DNA from: Plasmodium brasilianum
Taxonomy: Eukaryota; Apicomplexa; Aconoidasida; Haemosporida; Plasmodiidae
DNA: 64,000 nt
Direction of reading: 5' to 3'
NCBI RefSeq assembly: GCF_023973825.1
Contig: NC_090122.1
Location: 434,001 to 498,000 of the forward strand
A model generated the notes under the pieces. It saw nothing but the letters and a program-made list of their open reading frames with translations. It did no database searches and was not told the origin of the DNA. Positions 30,556 through 42,507 of the stretch are shown here, one piece after another; position 1 is the stretch's first letter, and each line of letters starts with the position of its first letter. The position numbers were made by a program, and so were the translations under genes.

Positions 30556-32011
30556 TTCTTTAAAAATTGATTAAAGAAAAATATAGCATTAAGTGTTCAC
30601 GCAACATTATTATAAATGTAGAAAAAGAAACAAACAATTTTAATTCATTCATCAGAAAGGGAGCTGCAAAAATGAAGAGAAACGAATATGGGGAAGCAAA
30701 TATGGGGAAGCAAATATGGGGAAGCAAATATGGGGAAGCGAATCTGGAGAAGTAAATTTGGAGAAGCAAAAAAAAATTAGAAACATAAAAATAACTTTTA
30801 CACATTAAAACAAAATTTACTATATTAGCACTTCATTCTTTTTTCCTACATTATAAACCATGTGTACTATTTTGCATAGGCTTTTTTTTCTCATTTTTTA
30901 CTAATAAAATTTTGATTTTCTCAAAAAAAAAGAAAAAAAGGATTTTTTAAAATACAAAAATATAACAATGCACTTAATAATTTCACACCTTATTACATTA
31001 TTGGAAATAATGCACATCTGGATAATGTATAATATTTCTTCTTGAAAGATAAATGGAAATTGAAAGAAAGAAAGAAAAAAAAATAATAAGGTAATAATAA
31101 AGATAATGAAATAGAAAAGGTGTAAGTGGAGCTGAAAGGAAACATAAATTAAACGTAAACGTAAAGGTAAACATAAACATAAACATGAACGTAAAGGTAA
31201 ACATAAACATAAACATGAACGTAAACATAAACGCAAACGTAAACACAAACGCAAACGTAAACATAAACGTAAACGTAAACATAAACGTAAACATAAACGT
31301 AAACGTAAACATAAACGTAAACGTAAAAAGATGCAGTGTGAAACTGTATACCGTGTCACAATAAAACTGATAAGTAATTATTTTTTTTTTTAGTCATTTC
31401 CATAAATTATGAGACATTGCGAAATATAATTAGTATGTGTAAGTATGCATGTGTGTATATGTTTACCTTTTCTATTTCTCATCTGCATTGTTAAGCAAAC
31501 GAATAAATAGAGAAAAAAATAAAATATGATAAAATGAAACAAAATAAAACAAAATATGATAAAATGAAACAAAACAAAACAAAATAAGATAAAATGAAAC
31601 AAAAATAAACAAAAGGAAAGAAAATGAAGCAAAATAGAACAAAATAAAACAAAACAAAGTACTGCTAATTTTTTTTTTTTTTTTTTTGTATTATTATATC
31701 TCTATTGTCTTTATCTCCATTATTTTGTGTTCATTTTTTTTATTACATTCCCCCCTGAAATTTTTTTATGACTTTTACCCTTCTATACCCTTCTATTTTT
31801 CCTAAGACCAGTTCTTATCATTGTTCTCTTATATATATATATATCTTCAGTATAACTGCCGTTGTGCATATTTATCAATTTCTGCTTGACCACTTCTATT
31901 TGCATTTTTATATTAATCTTTTTTATTCTGTTTTATTCAGTTTAATTTTGTTTTATTCAACTTTATTTTACTTTATTTTATTTTTTATTTTTTTTTTTTT
32001 GATAATTTGCA
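30556..32011. promoter_or_regulatory. Divergent promoter region with three tandem repeat blocks
   Basis: Lies between the divergent WRNIP1-like and DNAAF5 genes. It contains three different short tandem repeats: AAATATGGGGAAGC 14-mers at ~30685-30770; TAAACR hexamers (GTAAAC/ATAAAC) at ~31150-31327; and AAAATGAAACAAAATAAAAC units at ~31515-31660. T-tracts occur at ~31382-31393 and ~31670-31687. Open frames here (Leu/Arg or Phe runs) are repeat translations. No gene supported. Confidence 0.6.
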
Positions 32012-32899
32012 ATGAGTAATACTGTACACGAAGAACAGTACAACATTTTGCTCGTTGAAAGCTTTGAACATCATTTACACATTTTAGATAATAATGAAAT
32101 ATCTGATAAGGATGTAAAATTATGTTCTTTGAGTGTAATATATGAGAAATTATTAGAATTTTTCAATGTTTGCAATGAGGGAGAAAAAGAAAAGTTTTGT
32201 ATTTTTTTTTGCCACTATTTGTTACACCCTTTAAACAAATGGATTAGTGAAGAATTTGACGAATACAGGAATGTTGCTCTTAATATTTATTTTTTAATTG
32301 AAAAAAATCTCAACGATAAGTTACTAGATGTCATTTTATTCAAAACCGAAAAAAATGATGACAGTTTTCTTCTTATATGCACAAATAGGTTAAAAGAAGA
32401 TGAAAATAAAAAAATTGTTGAAGATAAAGAGGAAATAAGACTAAAAATACTACAATTTTTATATAAAATTGTAGTAAGACATAATAATATAGATGAAACA
32501 ACGCTTCCAAACATATTGAATATATATGTTTACCTTGAGAATATTTTAATGGCATTATCAATTTTAATTAAAGATCCTTTTCCACTAATTAAAAAGCTTA
32601 CGTGCGAGCTGTTATGTGAACTGAATTTTGAGGAAGAACGAAAAGAGTTTAATCACGTAATTATAGGCATTTGCCCTTACAATTTTTTTCTTAATTTGTG
32701 TATATGCATATATACATACATACATACATGCACATATATACTAAAATAAATTATTCTTGCTTCCTTTTCTCTTCAGATATATAGAAGTCTGCTAAAAAAT
32801 ATGTTAGCTAACATAATCTTCAGGCAGAATGATGTGAGAGAGGTAAGGACGTGGAGTTGCCTTGTCATTATATGCAGCAGTGCCTATATGAGTATATGC

Positions 32900-32931
<32 letters not shown>

Positions 32932-35900
32932 ACGTGTGTACGTATGTGTAAGCATATGTGCATTTTGTATTATGCAAATATTTTCTTCAAACAACTGTTT
33001 ACCTTTCCTCTTTGGTACATATTTACTGGATATCAATTTTTTTTTTTTTTTTAAATATACACAAGATTGTTTATTTTATGTAATGTGTTCATGGCTAGCT
33101 TATTATTATTATTATTATTATTATTTTATTTTTTTTTTTTTTCTCTAGCTAATTTTAAAGTGTTTAAAAAAATTGATGCGCTTTGAAAGCAATAGAGACT
33201 TCCTCAATGATTCGTCAGAATGTTTAAAGAAATTATGTACGAACAAATCAAGCAATGTTGTGTTAGAAATTGCAAATTGCGTTGAAGTGTGGAGTTTAAA
33301 CATAAAAGATTTAAATGATTGTGAAAAGGCAAAATTAGTATTTATTATCCTTTTGTGTATTAATTCAAATGTGTCTTCATATTTGAATGAACGATGCTAC
33401 CAAGTTTTGCAAAAAATAACACATTTGTCAAAGGAATTGAAAGATGATCAGAGAGAGGTATGTATTAGTGAAAATGAATATTTTGGAAAATTAATATATA
33501 GTGAAGACCTGGAAATGGGCAAACATGGGGGGGGGAAAAAAAAAGTAAGTTCAAGAATAATCAACGATGACGAGGAAAAAACGCATATTAGTATTAGAAA
33601 CGAGCTGTCCAATCAAAAAGATGATTTGAAAAAAAAAGACGCATGTTTCGAAAAGGGTGAAATTAAAACACATAAGCAATTTTTTGCTAATATGAACAAA
33701 CTATTTTATGTACCTCCCAGTTTTCATAACACACTATGCTCCGATATTCACCCCCTTTTTGGAAGCATAAAGAAAGAACTATTTTGTGAAATTATGAACA
33801 ATGAAAAATGTTCTTGGAGTGAAGGAAAAGAAGAATATGCAAGTATTATAACTATGTTTTTATTGTACACTTCATATGATGTTTTTTATTTTATTAAACA
33901 TATTATAAGCTTTGTTTACAAATCGATATCCTTATTTAAATATATAGACTATCCAACAACACCTGTGCTAATAGATGATTTGTCCATGCGAGGAGAAGAA
34001 ATTTTCCAAAACACACTGGATAAGTATTGTTATGAATATGAATCATTAGTATATTTAAGTAAATTTATTTACTTAATAATAACTTGTGGGTATTTAATGC
34101 CTATACAAACATTTCTTTTAGAAATAGCACAAATACTCCTAGGTGATAGTAATATTCAAAATGTATTAACAAGTTTTTACGAATTTAATGACATTTCATC
34201 GAATAATATGAAATCGGGTAGTACCAACGGAAAAATTAAATGTAAAGATGGTAGTTCTAAAGTAGGAAGTAATATGTCCAAGAAAGAATATATTTTTCTG
34301 AATTCAAACTATCATAAATATCTACAAAAAGTGTACCATAGAGGTCTTTTTGAAAAAAATAATGATTTACTTATAGAAAGTGAAAACAGTAGTAGTAACC
34401 CTTTTCACCCACCCTTCTTATCTGACAAAGAAATGCAAGATGTGTTTTCTATCAAACGGGGAGATGAATACACATGTAAGGATAAAAATGAGGAGGAAAA
34501 AAAGGAAAAAATGGACGACATAAACAATAAAGCAGAATATAGTCAGAAGTTCAAACGTGCTTTTTATAAAAGTGGGAATACCACATTAAACGAATTAGAT
34601 CAAGTTGAATCTTGCATTAACAATGAATATTGTGATCTTTCAATACTCTATGAAAATAAGAAAATTATTCTTATGATGTTATCTCAATTTTTAGCTGGTT
34701 ACTATATAAGGAAAAAGGACTTATCAAGGAGAAATAAACTAGTTGAGGAACACATAAATTTTGTTTTATTTATAATAAATGAAAATATGAATTATGGAAA
34801 TATAGATTCCTTTCCATATATTTTAATAATAATAAAACATTTATTATACCTAATGGGGAAGGAATGCAAAAATTATAGTAATATCTTATTTCATTTTTTA
34901 ATTATTCTCCAGTCAGACAATCGTTTTTGTTCAAACAAAGACATAAACAAATTAATTGAAAAAATAGAATACTACAGTGAAAAAAAAAGATTTAATTTTT
35001 ATAATTACGAGTACACATATTTTATACAAAATGCTCAAAGCAATATAATAGATTTTAATGATTTCCATAATTTTAAATATAATATAAACATTTTACACAT
35101 ACTACTATGTAATATAAGTGAAGAAGTTATTATGGAGCAGTCAACTTATTTAATGAACTTCATTGCAACAGTAAATCATGAATTAAAACCATTAATCAAA
35201 TCTGAATTTCTATTATTTCTAAATTTATTTTGTTCTAAAAATTTATTTCCTACTTTTTTTTTTAAAAATTCACATGATATATTGAAAAATGTTCTCTTAC
35301 CATTATGTACATGGAGAAGTGGATTAAACGAAGCTCAAACGAGGAAAGGAGCTTTATTTTGTATAAAAACCATGTTTGTAAAAAAATTAGTTCACGAAAA
35401 TATATTTCAGCAAAATAATGCATTAATTGAAAGTTTAGTATGCGTCGTTAAGTCAACAATTGATGATACATGGAATAATGATAATAGAGAAATAGGTATA
35501 CAAATATATGGACAAATTGCAAAAAATATAAATAATAATAATATTTTACTTGTTATATTGAACACCTTAATTAAGCTTTTAGACGACACAAATAAACCTA
35601 TCCGTAAGTGCTCAGCAGTTGCTATGTATGGGCTTTTTCAAAATAAATCCCTAATATTACCAGATGATTCCTGTGAACATATTTTTCCTATTTTGTTACT
35701 ACATATGGATGATGACTGTTCCAATTTTAGCAAAACTATTTATCAAATTTTATCAATAGCTAAAAATTTTAATAACGCAATTTTTTTAAAGGTACTGAGC
35801 AGCTGTTTTGGTTACTTCGCTGTATACACTTTTGTGTACATGTGATTGTGTTGAGCGTTTTTCTTTTTTTGTATTTAAGTAAAAACGTACAGTTTGCTAA

Positions 35901-36345
35901 CCTCGTTTTTGTAATTAACACATACATATACATATATATATATATATACGTATCTTTTTTATTCATATTATATATTCCCCTCAATTTTTCACCCCCCTTT
36001 CCACCTCCGATTAAACAACATTACCATCACTTGCAAAACTTCTTTTCTTATTTCGCTGCCATGTTAATATATTTCTCACAGTTTATTTGTTTATATAAAT
36101 CTTGTTTTCATTCCTTTAATTTGTGGATTTACATTCAATTTCGTGGTTACCATATTTTCTTCCTTTCCTTTGTGTTTTTGCTTTAGCTATTTGTTTTTCT
36201 CTTTCTTTTTGCTTTATTTTGTTTTATTTAATTTAATTTTATTTTCTTTATTCTTTTTTTTTTTTTTTTTTGCTTGCAGCACGCAAAGGACTCTTCTGAG
36301 AACACAATACATGCAAAATCATATAAAGAAGAACTGATGAGATGA
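32012..36345 (+). CDS. DNAAF5: HEAT-repeat axonemal dynein assembly factor, DNAAF5/HEATR2-like (4 exons)
   Basis: Exons 32012-32656, 32777-32842, 33149-35791 and 36280-36345, all phase 0 with GT-AG borders, give 1139 residues. The protein is a HEAT/ARM solenoid. Near the N-terminus EEIRLKILQFLYKIV and ALSILIKDPFPLIKKLTCELLCEL match the arrangement in HEATR2. The C-terminal repeats read TLIKLLDDTNKPIRKCSAVAM and PILLLHMDDDCSNFSKTIY. The last exon supplies HAKSYKEELMR, echoing the terminal HKHRSxxYCEQLL of HEATR2, which both supports the family and fixes the last splice. A ~270-residue Lys/Asn/Ser-rich insert interrupts the solenoid (exon 3). HEATR2 is a cytoplasmic factor needed to pre-assemble axonemal dynein arms; in Plasmodium the only flagellated stage is the male gamete, so expression there is expected. 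Confidence 0.8.
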
Positions 36346-36455
36346 AGGGTCAATTAAGATTTTTTTATATGAGTAAAAAATGCTTTCGTTGCTTTAAAAA
36401 ATTACAGTTAAAAGAACAAATGAAGTAAAAACTGTTAGAAGCTACACATACATAC

Positions 36456-36500
<45 letters not shown>

Positions 36501-38057
36501 AGATATTGCCTGTCCCATTTTTATGTTTATACATTTCCTAACCTACATGATCAGCCACAAATGCAAAATAGAATAAAACAAATAGCATTTAATTATTTAG
36601 AGGTGAAACTCATACATATGTATTTAATGGTACCCACATGTTTGATGTTTTTATTTTATCATTTTACATTTTTTAATAGCATCGATTCCACATCAAGAAA
36701 TATAAATGTCTTTTCTACTATTTAATGAGCATGAGTTTATATATACTCCTGTTAACATACTGTCTCTTTTTTGTGGAATAACGGATACATCAATGCGCGT
36801 AATAATTTTTTCCTTTCCATATCTGAACATATAAACACACATATGTGTATATATCTCCATTTGAATATTGTACTTCTTATCTATTTGTTTAAATAATGTA
36901 CTTTCTTTTCATTTTTTTTTACCCTTACTGGTATGGTAATACTTTTGGTTATTCTATTTATATCTTTTGCACAGCACATAAAAAAAGAGACAAAAATATG
37001 GTTTAATAGAAAAAAACTGAGATCTTAGGTCTTAATTTTAGAAATAATAATAAAAATAAAACTTGCAAGCTAGTTATATTAGAAAAGTTAGAACTTCCAA
37101 AAAAAAAGAGATATTAATTATATACCTCATTTTGCTAAATGTTCCTTGTTCAAACTGGAGTGGCGAAATACAAAGGCTCCATAGCAAAAATTTATGCAAG
37201 CATTGATATAAAATGTAAAACAATACACATTTACAGCGATACAAAAATATATACTTATAGAAGGAAATTATAACAAAGGAGGACGTAATATATTAAAAAA
37301 TATATATTAACCTTAAGAAAAAAAAAAAAAAAAATATATATATACATTTCCTGAATAGGTCATTTAAATGTGCACTTTCCAGTATGTTATAAATATAACA
37401 AAATATTTTACTTCCTTTTTCTTTTATAATAAATATTTTTTTATAATCATATATCAGATATAAGTTGTTATATACAAGGTTAATATATGCTGAAAATGCG
37501 AATGTACATGTAAATATTTGTACAATATCATTATATGCGCAAGTAGATCAAGTTGACAGGATTAAATGTAAAAAGTTTAATAAAATAAAATGCATTTCAC
37601 TAAATTATATGATTTTTCTTACTTAATCTTATATATTCCATTTAATTCTTTTTATTGTTATTTATTTATTTATTTATATTTGTCGTTTCACAAAATGGCA
37701 TTTGGCAAAATACATTTTATCTATAACTCTAAAACGGTATATAATTTAATTCCTCCTCCAACCATGTGCTGTATTCTCACACATGATATAAAACATAGAG
37801 TCATACATCAAGTACAACTGTAACCTGCTGCATGTTTTTCTTGTTTTACAAAGGTTCATTTTTAAACATATTAATTGTTCTTTCCTTTAATATTGCCATT
37901 ATATGTAAAAAACTCGATATTTTCATCTGAAAAAAATAAAAAAAGTTTCAAAATTAAGAAAACGTTACCCATGTTTGTAAATGTGCATATTCAATGTATA
38001 TACTTTGAGTGTACATTGCGTACAAATTGTGTATATATATATGTATAGGTATATGCA
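36346..38057. other. 1.7 kb convergent intergenic region (DNAAF5 and CFAP73-like 3' ends)
   Basis: Mostly AT-rich untranslated-type sequence: (TA)n at ~36458-36495, A-tract at ~37319-37333, TATATATA patches. One short non-repetitive open frame of 42 codons on the plus strand (37695-37823) is listed among the findings; no other gene is seen. Confidence 0.5.
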
Positions 38058-39969
38058 TTAGATCAGAGTTATGAGTATTTTTTTTTCTTTTTTGCCTAAA
38101 TTATTTTTCATCGTTTCCATGTAATTGTCATCTTTTAGTGATATTTCCTTCTTTGCTTTATTAATTATATATATAGTGTCTTTTATATATTTGTAGATTA
38201 TGTCTAATTTTTTTAGTATTTCCTGAGATGGAAAATTGATGAATGGCTAAATTTAAACTTCGTTTAATTATACATGGCCATTTAACATTCGCGAAGACTT
38301 TTTTTTTTTCGCCCTAAATATTTCAAGGTATATTAAAAAAAAAAATAATATATATATATACATACATATATATATTTTTTTTTTTGCGCCTTTACTTCCT
38401 CTAAGTTGTTAAAATCGGCTGTGTCGATGAATTGTGTATCTTCCATTATATCTTGAGATTTGTTCTTTTTTTCTAAATTTCTTCCGTAAAAAGAAAAAAA
38501 AAAAAAAAGAATGAATGAACGAAAGAATAGACAAATGGGCTAACATAATTCAGTACGTATAATGTGTATACGTTTATTTGCATGCGTATGTACTAAGACT
38601 AGCAAAATAAATTTAAATGTCTTTTTTTTTTTTTTTTTAGATACGTTTTCTCTTCATCCTTTTTAACGTTATAATGACGCAACTCCGGAAGGAATGAAGA
38701 AAAACGACATAGGAAGTTATCAATGCATGAAATTATTTTATATAGAAGTAATGCTTTCTTATTGTGTTCATTTATGTTTTCTTTTAACAAATCTTCTATT
38801 TCTTTTTCCTTTTTCAGAACATTTTCAGACGTTTGTTCTAAATTTTTATATTCATTTTCCTTATTCTGCATATATACTCATATATATATACATAAATATG
38901 TGTTGAATATATTTGTATATACACTTATACACGACTAAGGACGATATATATTTAAAATAGATTAAGAGATTATGGTTAATAAAATTATAATGATTGAAGC
39001 AAATTATATGTTATTTTCAAAATAGCACATGAATAATGACAGTACAAATTATGATGTAAAATGGAGTAAAGATATTAGTGGAAGTAACGACATACCATTA
39101 AGGTTACATTATTCTTTTCTTCCATATTTTTTATTTTATCCTTTATAATATTTATCTTTGCCTTCAACTTTTCCTTTTTCTTTTTTAAGAATTCCCTCGA
39201 ACTAAATATTGTTTCTAATCTGTCAAACATATCTAACTGAACGAACTCGGCTGAGTTATCTTTAAACTTGCTTAAAAAACTGAGGCATTTTTCTCCTATA
39301 TTGGTTATTGTTATGTACATATATACATACGTGTGTATTGTACGGTTATAATATTTTAAAATTATTGTAAAAATTTTTTTTCTTTCTTTTTTTTTTTAAT
39401 ATAATTTATTTTATTACTTTCTAGGGTGTCGTAAGTCGCTTTTTTTATGCGTTCATGCATATCCGCAATGGTGAGTTTAAACTTTTTAATTTCTGAATCG
39501 TATAACTTTATTTTTTTTTCCTTATTTTTTATTTTTTCTTTTAAAATTACTTGTCTATCGTAATTATCCTGAGTGGAAAATTTGGTTGTTTTATTCGAGT
39601 AACTCTGTTTCATTTTGTTTAATTCTTTTTTATTTTAAATTACATTTTAATATATTTTAGTTATACGCACAGCTTTTTTTATTTTTTTTTTCGAGCCTTT
39701 TTTCCTACTTTCATAGCTTGGTGATATTCTTTTAACAGTTTTTCTTTATTTTCATTATATATCTTTTCCTTAAAACTTTTAAAAACAATATATAAATTTA
39801 AACTTATGCAGTTATGCAAATATATACAACCGATTTTTGTTGCGAGAGAAATTAAGATCATTTCATTCTTTGCTTTTCCCAGAATAGCATGATATAACAT
39901 ATAGTATTTTAAGGCGTAAAATAAAATGGGATGTTTTGCAACCACTTTGAGTTAAGTTTAGTTGCTATA

Positions 39970-40023
<54 letters not shown>

Positions 40024-40466
40024 ACATATATACATGCCCACATATCGTTGTACTCAAGTGGACACCTCCATATACACTTCCTGCCATAATTTTTGATAAA
40101 GACAACAGAAAACTCGTTTCGAATAGCACATATATAATAACACCTATTTCATTTTTCTCATTAATAAGTACTATATATATACGCTTATGTATATGAGAAC
40201 CTAAAGTAATTTTCCTTTTCTTGAAGGGTTTTTTTAATATCCGCGTGTTTTCCACTTAAGTCCTTATTTCTGCATCTTAAATCCTAAGATAGTGAATGTG
40301 AAGACTTGTAATAGTTATCACATTGTTTTATTTATTTTTTTTTTTTTACAAATTAGTTTACCCTTAAAGTTAATTGCTTTTTTATTAATAAGGGGATATC
40401 AAGGTTATTATTTATTGATGTAAAAGTTTCAACATTATCCTCATTTTGCTCTTTAAAACTTTTCAT
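38058..40466 (-). CDS. Coiled-coil protein, CCDC42/CFAP73-like (DUF4200 type), 8 exons
   Basis: Exons (minus): 40466-40362, 40283-40201, 39775-39709, 39604-39418, 39295-39096, 38865-38645, 38480-38396, 38222-38058. Phases run 0, 2, 0, 1, 0, 2, 0, with stop TAA at 38060-38058; total 370 residues, almost all coiled coil. Landmarks follow the CCDC42/CFAP73 order: a charged helix with LQEKENYFSFKEK, then a CLSFLSKF...EFVQLDMFDRLETIF segment resembling the family's YLExVxExSEFxE..xxRYxTL, a KKALLLYKIISCIDNFL helix resembling KKTLLLGTIKMATLNLF, and a final KLDIIYKYIKDTIY helix resembling QLDMIQQFIQDR. CFAP73 is part of the axonemal MIA complex that regulates inner-arm dynein. Weak points: the exon 2 donor is GTTCTC and the exon 4 acceptor lacks a T-tract. 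No single open frame exceeds ~90 codons. Confidence 0.72.
39970..40020. repeat. (TA)n microsatellite in an intron
   Basis: About 25 TA dinucleotides, within intron 2 of the CFAP73-like gene. Confidence 0.9.
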
Positions 40467-42507
40467 TTTAGCGATAGTTTTTTTTTTATTTGTTTATTAA
40501 TTTTTAAAATTTGTATGACAAAGTAAGATGAAGAGCGCATAAAAAGAAAAAAAAAATTAAAAAGGAAAAATCGACATCATAAAAATGAATATATATGTGT
40601 AAAAATGTGTACATATGTTAATAAATTTGTCTATATATGCATATGAATTTGGGTATAAATATTTCTATTTGTATGTATGTATACTTAGCTGAATATGTTT
40701 GCTTTTATGCAAATGCATATATTTTCCCTTTAATAAATCTCATTTTGTATAAACTATTAACTGCAAAAATGAAGAAATTTTGTTTATAAATTTTTTTTTT
40801 TTTTTTTTTTTTTTTCTCCGCAAAATGAACTATACATATACTATTGAAGTTCTCGACAGAATGAATTCTTCTTTGTGTACTCTTATATTTCAAAAAAACA
40901 AAATTTCCTTCTGTCATTATATTTATTATAATTCGACAAACGAAAATTACAGTTCACTATATATTTATTATGTCGTTGCGATATAATTAATTTTTATAAT
41001 TTTATTTTGTCCAAAACTTAAATTAATTTTTATACACAGTTGTTACGAGCATATATATATAATATAATTAAATCGGTCTTTTTCGTTATATTATATTTTA
41101 TTATATTTCATTACACTATTTATTATATATTATTACTTCTTTTTTTTTTTCTCGCACTATTATTGTTATTCCATTTTGTTAAGTCGAATTTTAAGCATGT
41201 TAGTCTATTGGGCAAAGTCGAATACCTCGAAAAGGATAGGCAATTTTAAAAGGTTAGACAATATTATAAAGTTTGGAAATTTCAAAAGTTCGACAATTTT
41301 ATAAGGTTAGGTAATTCTAAAAGGTCAAATAATTCGAAAAGATAAAACAACTGGAAAAGATCCGACAACTAGAAAAAAATAGATTTTCATAAAATGCTGA
41401 ACTATTATAGATAACCAGAAAAAGCATAAATTTAACATATGAATGATGTATAAAATATATATGACTTTTCGCTTAAAAAATTCAAAAATATCTTCAGTTC
41501 AGCTTGTTATATTAACAAAAAAATGTAGTTATTACATATATGCATATGAGTGCATGCCTATATTATTACCATATCTGGTATATCCTTATATATGTAAATA
41601 ACAAAAAATATTTTTGGTTGTTGACATTGAAATGCTGTGTAATTAACTCTAATATAATTATTAATAAGAGCAATTATAATAGTACAAGTTCGTTTTGATA
41701 ATTTATAATACTATTCTTCATAAGTATTGAAGAAGTATTTATATTTTTATAGTAATTCATTTTATTTTTTCTCAATTTTTTATAATTTAATTTGTAATGG
41801 CAGTATTACTATATATTATTAATTAGAAGATGATTAATGTAGGTAATGATATTTATTTTTAAACATATTTGTCCTATAACATGTAACTCATTTAATAAGA
41901 GGCAATACAAGCTGTCTTTTCTCCACTTAAAAAAATCTTCTTTTTGAGTTTTTCTCGTTTTATTCGTTCTATTTGTTTTTTTCTTTCTTTTTTGTTTTTA
42001 TCCTTACTCTGCCAATTTTATTCTTACTCTGCCATTTTTATTCTTACTCTGCCATTTTTATTCTTACTCTGCCAATTTTATTCTTACTCTGCCATTTTTA
42101 TTCTTACTCTGTCGTTTTTATTCTTACTCTGTCGTTTTTTTATTTTTTTACTTTTCTTCGTCATTTCATTTCTTTATTAATAATTAGCTTTTATTCATCT
42201 TAATTTTTAGCGTATATATATATATGTGTGCATATACATATGTGTACATATACTCATACGAAAATATGTGCATGTGAGTATAAACAATCACGTGGTTACG
42301 TGTTAAAAATAAACATATCATTCGGCTGTAGACCGCGTTGGTTGTTTCTCTATTTTCTATTTCGTCCATACCTGGTTATTAATACTTGATGTAGTTTATT
42401 AACATAATTAATTAGTTTTTTTTTTTTTTTTTTTACTTTTTACTAATTTAATGCGAGAAGTATACATCTAGAAATGTACATGTTTCGTTAACCAAAAGTG
42501 TTTAACA
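40467..42507. promoter_or_regulatory. 2 kb divergent upstream region, CFAP73-like and giant secreted protein genes
   Basis: Both flanking genes start here. Contents: T-tract of ~24 at 40792-40815; imperfect GGTTAGACAATTTTATAA-type repeats at ~41245-41380; a 21-base tandem repeat (TTATTCTTACTCTGCCATTTT, about seven copies) at ~41996-42137, some 370-510 bases before the giant gene's ATG; T-tract at ~42417-42434. Short frames such as the one starting MNYTYTIEVLDRMNSS at ~40825 have no recognised homologue and are not called. Confidence 0.5.

Noticed and set aside
31150..31327. Telomere-like array
   Set aside because: The TAAACR hexamer differs from the Plasmodium telomere repeat (TTYAGGG) and lies between internal housekeeping genes.
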